Below are positions 14,076 to 17,385 of a stretch of DNA of 17,385 bases, in pieces. The notes beneath the pieces were generated by a model. It did no database searches, was not told the origin of the DNA, and saw only the letters and a list, made by a program, of their open reading frames with translations. The stretch comes from Sedimentisphaerales bacterium (lineage in GTDB: Bacteria > Planctomycetota > Phycisphaerae > Sedimentisphaerales > SG8-4): positions 1-17,385 of the forward strand of contig JAFGJR010000268.1 in NCBI GenBank assembly GCA_016928975.1, in the 5' to 3' direction. A program made the position numbers and the translations under genes. The stretch's first letter is position 1, and the number at the start of each line of letters is the position of its first letter.

Positions 14076-14101
14076 GTCATTCCCGCGAAAGCGGGAATCC
14101 A
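14076..14101. repeat. dRS3-like palindromic repeat, copy 2
   Basis: ATTCCCGCGAAAGCGGGAAT (14079-14098) fits the neisserial dRS3 pattern ATTCCC-N8-GGGAAT exactly. In Neisseria such sites serve as insertion targets for filamentous prophage. Here only the sequence resemblance is seen. Confidence 0.75.
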
Positions 14102-14108
14102 GGGTCGT

Positions 14109-14177
14109 TCACCACGGAGACACCGAGGACACGGAGAGTACCCGCTTTGACTCTATGATCTCTGTGCCTCGGTGGTG
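14109..14177. repeat. CACCACGGAGACACCGAGG-type inverted repeat
   Basis: The left arm (about 14109-14138, ACCACGGAGACACCGAGGAC) and right arm (about 14157-14177, TCTGTGCCTCGGTGGTG) are imperfect inverted copies of the same boilerplate sequence. Such elements are dispersed in many environmental bacterial genomes. Confidence 0.6.
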
Positions 14178-14199
14178 CAGACTGCCAACTGCCTTATTC

Positions 14200-14280
14200 T
14201 TACGCAGGGCCGCTGAGGCGCAGAGAACAACAAGCCCCAAACATACTTGGAACTCCGCGTCCCTGCGTCTCCGCGTGAGA
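14200..14280. repeat. ACGCAGGG...CTGCGTCTCCGCGTGA inverted repeat
   Basis: An ACGCAGGGCCGCTGAGGCGC arm near 14202-14221 is partly complementary to CGCGTCCCTGCGTCTCCGCG at 14256-14275. It is another imperfect dispersed element of the same style as its neighbour. No gene is visible. Confidence 0.5.
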
Positions 14281-14362
14281 CACAACTCTCTGGGTTTCCT
14301 TGACTTATGTTGTATGCCTTCGGAATTCCTTGCGAGAGGCGTCTCAATCCGCAATCCTGTCA

Positions 14363-14382
14363 CCCTGGACCTCGATCCAGGG
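14363..14382. repeat. Short hairpin repeat
   Basis: CCCTGGA-CCTCGA-TCCAGGG is a perfect 7-bp stem preceded by GTCA, like other dispersed GTCA-plus-palindrome repeats in this tract. The stretch 14383-14700 shows nothing further except the Shine-Dalgarno of the next gene. Confidence 0.55.
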
Positions 14383-14702
14383 CCGCAATCAAAGCCCCTG
14401 GCGCCAGAGCCTCTGACTTCAAACTTCAAGCTTGACACTCCGCCCGGCTCCGCGATAATCATGCCCAGAGGTGCCCTGCGGACGAACATGCGACAAATGA
14501 GAGTCGTGGCCCGTTGTGGGCTGGATAGACGATGTGGTGAGGCCGAAATGAGTGCGATGGCCGCCGGATTTCGAGAACTGGGAAAGGCGAGACGGAACGT
14601 ATGGAGAAGAATAGGGTGCGTCCCTTTCCCCCTCCTTTCCCCCTTTTCTCGCATGTTGGTGCGCCAGTCCCAATAATCGAATAACCAGCAGGAGATCATA
14701 AT

Positions 14703-15614
14703 ATGTATCTATCAACGCCGTCAGACGCGCTCGAATCGCGTTCCTACGTATCGACAATCATGTTGCTCACCACATTTGGGCTCGCCGGCTGTGGCGATTC
14801 AGAACTCGTGTCTGCCACACGCTACGCGAGACTGGACACTAGGACTGAGCTTGTGCTCGGCGCGCTTGAAAAGGGCGCCACAGATAGGGACAAGGAGAAT
14901 GCTCTTTCCTGGGCTTTTCGAATGGACCATATGGACGCTGGTGCCATCCTGCTGAATCATGGCGCAAAGCCAGATGCCTCGCAGTTGCCTTGGGTAGCTA
15001 CTGTACGCCTCTATGAAGCCATCAACCAGGGAGACGCTACGGCAGTCAGGTCAAGCATTGAGGGCGGGGCTGACATCAACGCCGAAAGGGAGTTCGAGGA
15101 CAAAGTCAGTGACAAGTATAGCGCTGTCGTCATCCATTGCCATACGCCGCTGCATCGTGCTGTCTTCAAAGGCACTTATGAAATCGTCGAGATGCTGCTC
15201 ACCAGCGGCGCGCCCATACGGGCGGATAAGTCCTATGGGAGAACGCCTCTGCATACGGCGGTTGAGGAAGGGCATATCGACATCGTAAGCCTGTTAATCG
15301 CCAAAGGAGCTGATGTGAATGCAAGAACGATAAGAGACCAACTGACACCCTTGCACATAGCCGCTGTCACGGCCCCAAGTGATGCGGGGAAATACGGTCC
15401 CATAGTCGAGCAGTTGGTGGCCGCAGGTGCAGATGTGAATGCAGCGGCAACTATCGAGCTAGGTGATCATCCCCCCATAGTTACTCGATCTGACACGCGG
15501 GTCATCGTTCACTGGAGGTCATATAAGGGCCACAATGTAACACCGACGATTGCTGCGAGATCGTATGACAACTCTCGTATCGCTGAGATACTTGAGACCC
15601 ACGGAGGAAGATGA
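14703..15614 (+). CDS. Ankyrin-repeat lipoprotein
   Basis: This is a 303-residue predicted lipoprotein. The ATG at 14703 follows GGAG with 8-nt spacing. A hydrophobic stretch ends in a lipobox LAGC, placing the lipidated cysteine at residue 30 after an unusually long, weakly charged n-region. Ankyrin repeats follow. Imperfect units lie at about 65-92 and 101-127. Clear units are TPLHRAVFKGTYEIVEMLL (148-166), TPLHTAVEEGHIDIVSLLI (181-199) with KGADVNA, and TPLHIAA with VEQLVAAGADVNA (215-247). A final degenerate unit ends at ILETHGG. Ankyrin proteins bind other proteins, and a periplasmic or outer-membrane-bound role is inferred. Base composition is visibly less GC-rich than the ftsK or fucosidase genes, and it lies between a repeat tract and an IS, which suggests acquisition by transfer. 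No partner gene is apparent. Confidence 0.85.
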   Translation: MYLSTPSDALESRSYVSTIMLLTTFGLAGCGDSELVSATRYARLDTRTELVLGALEKGATDRDKENALSWAFRMDHMDAGAILLNHGAKPDASQLPWVATVRLYEAINQGDATAVRSSIEGGADINAEREFEDKVSDKYSAVVIHCHTPLHRAVFKGTYEIVEMLLTSGAPIRADKSYGRTPLHTAVEEGHIDIVSLLIAKGADVNARTIRDQLTPLHIAAVTAPSDAGKYGPIVEQLVAAGADVNAAATIELGDHPPIVTRSDTRVIVHWRSYKGHNVTPTIAARSYDNSRIAEILETHGGR

Positions 15615-16198
15615 GATTATAGGCGATGCCAGAATAACGGGATAACGGGGACAGCCACGAATGGCGGTTCTTTAGGCGCCTTTCCCCGTTCCTGGCTCGA
15701 AAGCGCACGTTTGAACGCTGCCACCGACCCTAAGGAAGAACCTTTCGGGGCAATCAACTGGGGGGCACCCATATAGGGTTCCTGTCAAGTACAATAATAT
15801 TCTCCCCTGCGAGAAGGTTTCTTCTTTTTCGTTCGTATCGCTACTCCTTATCCACCCTTCGACCGGCCCAGCCGTCTGTCTCGTGCCTGACCCGTTCGAT
15901 TCTCTGACTCGGAACGCATGTTCCGTTCAGTCACCCATCCGGATATAGACGCTCCACATTAGTGCATGCGTCCCATCCCGCCGTGGGGCGGGACCGGAAC
16001 GACGTCAGTGCCGTACCATGTTCAATCCGCCGACTGGGAGGCGCGTCGCTACACATCTTTGACGGGTCCCGCTATGCGGAGCCGTCAACCCATTCTGACT
16101 CCCGCGATGGACGAAACACTTTGTGCTTGAGCCTGTTCATTTTCATCCGGAGGTAACGGCTCTCCAATCACACCTGTGTGGTCTAATACGGATTCTGA
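15615..16198. other. Gene-free stretch between the ankyrin gene and the IS
   Basis: No convincing gene is present. A TCCCGCC-GTGG-GGCGGGA hairpin lies at 15976-15993, and an AT-rich pocket at 15775-15800. GGGATAACGGGGACAGCCAC near 15638-15657 resembles the end motifs of REP-type transposon debris, but I cannot place it. The TAATACGGATTCTGATTA stretch next to the transposase stop may be near the IS end. Confidence 0.5.
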
Positions 16199-16771
16199 TT
16201 AGTTCGTGCGCGGTATCCATTCTGCACGGCAGATCGAACATAGTTGCTCCGGGGTCAATTGATTCCAGGCCTTGCCACAGGCTTCAAAGAGATCGTCGTA
16301 GTCACGATAGGCGCGATTGCTCAGGTAGTGGCTGCGAAGATAGGCCCACAAACGCTCTACGGGATTCAATTCCGGGCTGTACGGCGGCAGGTGCAACAAC
16401 GTGATGTTCTCAGGCACCTGCAAGGCTCTGGATAGATGCCAGCCGGCCCGATCCAACACCAGGATCACCTGCACCTTGGGCCCAGCTCGCTCACTGATGA
16501 ATCGCAGATGATGGTTCATGTACTCGGTATTGGCCAGCGGAGCCAACAGAGCCGATGAGTCGCCGGTCAGCGGGTTGACCGCACCGAACACGTACACCCA
16601 TTCATACTCGGTCTGTCGAACCGCCGTCGGACGCGAGCCTCTCAGCCCCCAACGGCGGGTCAAGGTTCCTTGCTGTCCGACGCGGGCTTCGTCCTGGACC
16701 CAGACTTCGATTCGCCGGCCCGGATGTTCCTGCGTCGTCTTCCGGACAAAAGGGGGGCGTCGTCCCGCCAT
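16199..16771 (-). CDS. IS630 transposase, C-terminal DDE half (ORF B)
   Basis: This 190-residue frame carries the catalytic RNase H-like domain. First Asp: VWVQDEARVG. Second Asp: VILVLDRAGWH. The Glu in PPYSPELNPVERLW comes 31 residues after the second Asp. The TLTRRWGLRGSRP motif is typical of IS630. The ATG at 16771 lies inside the preceding frame, and no good Shine-Dalgarno is seen, so expression as the end of a frameshifted fusion is more likely than independent initiation. Confidence 0.85.
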   Translation of the reverse strand: MAGRRPPFVRKTTQEHPGRRIEVWVQDEARVGQQGTLTRRWGLRGSRPTAVRQTEYEWVYVFGAVNPLTGDSSALLAPLANTEYMNHHLRFISERAGPKVQVILVLDRAGWHLSRALQVPENITLLHLPPYSPELNPVERLWAYLRSHYLSNRAYRDYDDLFEACGKAWNQLTPEQLCSICRAEWIPRTN

Positions 16772-17244
16772 TGCTGCATCCGTGCGGGATCGTTCTTGGG
16801 GTGACGAGGACGCGGAACCAAGCAGGACAGGCCCAAGCGGTGCAGCAGATCATAGATGCCTCCCAGCGTGTACTCGACGCCGAACTCTTGCGTGAGGATC
16901 TGCTGGGCCTCTTGGGCCCGCAGAGTACAGACCCCATCGGCTGGCGTGGGCTCGGCCAGAAACCGTGCCTTGAACGCTTCGTATTGAGGCGGGGGTAACT
17001 TGCTGGGCCGACCCGACTGCCGCTTGGGACCGAGGCCCTCCAAGCCATGATCGCGATAGTAATAGACCCAGCGTTGTACGAATCGCCGACTACGATCCAA
17101 GGTGCGAGCGATTTCAGGAGCCTCGTGGCCTTCCAGAGCCAAAATCACAGCGCGGTAGCGGTCTCGTTGCATGGCGTTCCGCTGCTGACGGCTGTATTGA
17201 TGCAGTCGTTCGAGATCCCCTGGGTGATGAAGCGTCACATGCAT
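16660..17244 (-). CDS. IS630 transposase, N-terminal DNA-binding half (ORF A)
   Basis: This 194-residue frame starts at the ATG at 17244 with GGGAGG 9 nt upstream. An in-frame ATG 30 codons upstream lacks support. It has tandem helix-turn-helix domains: RYRAVILALEGHEAPEIARTL with RRFVQRWVYYY, then the GRPSKLPPPQYEAF linker and a second domain ending GGIYDLLHRLGLS. Similarity to IS630 transposases stops at about residue 162, where the frame runs into LLSGRRRRN. The remaining ~30 residues are out-of-frame tail before the stop at 16660. Confidence 0.85.
   Translation of the reverse strand: MHVTLHHPGDLERLHQYSRQQRNAMQRDRYRAVILALEGHEAPEIARTLDRSRRFVQRWVYYYRDHGLEGLGPKRQSGRPSKLPPPQYEAFKARFLAEPTPADGVCTLRAQEAQQILTQEFGVEYTLGGIYDLLHRLGLSCLVPRPRHPKNDPARMQQWRDDAPLLSGRRRRNIRAGESKSGSRTKPASDSKEP
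16748..16757 (-). other. Candidate -1 frameshift site in the transposase
   Basis: On the coding strand the junction reads GCCCCCCTTTTGTCC, a run of six C and four T. The upstream frame reads GCC CCC CTT TTG and the catalytic frame resumes as CCT TTT GTC CGG, a -1 change. Family similarity switches frame exactly here. Ribosomal slippage, polymerase slippage or a plain one-base indel would all explain it. Confidence 0.6.
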
Positions 17245-17385
17245 CGGACAATGCCTCCCGTTTCTTCGAGAGTATGCCAGATGCTGGAGCAGGGCGCTAC
17301 CCAATCCTGTTCGGCACGGGGTTTGCGGTGTCAATTTGGATGAAAGCGAGGGACAAATAATTTTTCAAGTTCCTCCATTTTCCAC
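17245..17385. other. Right-edge flank upstream of the transposase
   Basis: This holds the transposase leader and possibly the right IS end. An AT-rich segment (ACAAATAATTTTTCAAG, near 17353-17369) would suit a terminal region, but no matching left inverted repeat was found. Confidence 0.3.

Larger units (their letters stand above)
16199..17244 (-). mobile_element. IS630-family insertion sequence (transposase region; ends not defined)
   Basis: Two overlapping - strand frames together encode one IS630/Tc1-mariner-type transposase, about 348 residues if joined by a -1 shift. That is the usual length for the family. IS630 elements insert at TA. I could not find matching terminal inverted repeats: the left flank (about 16100-16198) and right flank (17245-17385) show no clear pair, so one end may lie beyond the window. 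Confidence 0.85.

Noticed and set aside
13781..14699. Open frames such as 196 aa (14109-14699, -) and 173 aa (14155-14676, +)
   Set aside because: They are built from known boilerplate repeat elements and lack domains.
16100..17385. Terminal inverted repeats of the IS (for example TAATACGGATTCTGATTA or GGAGG-containing flanks)
   Set aside because: No left/right pair matched beyond a few bases, so the ends are left undefined.

Overview
The window reads as a stretch of a high-GC bacterial chromosome, most likely from the Planctomycetota and probably a Phycisphaerae-like lineage. That assignment is an inference. It rests on a secreted GH29 fucosidase, an orphan URO-D-type methyltransferase, a tiny Myb/SANT-like DNA-binding protein, and a non-coding tract filled with short dispersed repeats of a kind I associate with those genomes. 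I see no rRNA, tRNA or CRISPR array.

Layout. (1) 1-2750 is metabolic and regulatory: a class II sugar-bisphosphate aldolase cut by the left edge (- strand), then a 66-aa SANT-like protein with a good sigma-70 promoter, and a 402-aa uroporphyrinogen-decarboxylase-family protein (+ strand). (2) 2827-7347 holds five consecutive - strand genes, each with a signal peptide and a strong Shine-Dalgarno. Four of them (2827-3402, 3626-4222, 4508-5101, 5319-5921) form one unrecognised family of about 190-200 aa proteins rich in Gln, Asn, Gly and Ala. Three share a C-x22-C core with a QAQ motif inside it. The fifth and promoter-proximal gene (6094-7347) is 417 aa and carries 13-residue Gly/Ser/Thr repeats ahead of an unknown domain. 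The gaps between the four small genes hold long GC-rich hairpins, and a promoter at 7847-7874 would give the cluster a leader of nearly 500 nt. This is the best candidate for an undescribed system: an exported, possibly fibre- or matrix-forming protein set. (3) 8054-12727 carries a GH29 alpha-L-fucosidase-like enzyme and an FtsK/SpoIIIE DNA translocase, both - strand. (4) 12728-14700 has no credible gene. It is packed with nine copies of an ATTGGCTTTGTTTCGCAC-type repeat, a twin hairpin, 27-bp direct repeats, dRS3-like palindromes and other boilerplate repeats. (5) 14703-15614 is a lipoprotein with ankyrin repeats. (6) 16199-17244 is an IS630-family transposase split into two frames joined at a C6T4 run, a candidate -1 frameshift. 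The ankyrin gene, with repeats on one side and an IS on the other, looks like accessory DNA.

How the genes work together. The secreted cluster is the only clear functional unit. Its five genes are co-oriented, start with a promoter upstream of the largest member and are separated by hairpins that could set unequal expression of each product. The fucosidase is exported too, but nothing in the sequence ties it to the cluster.
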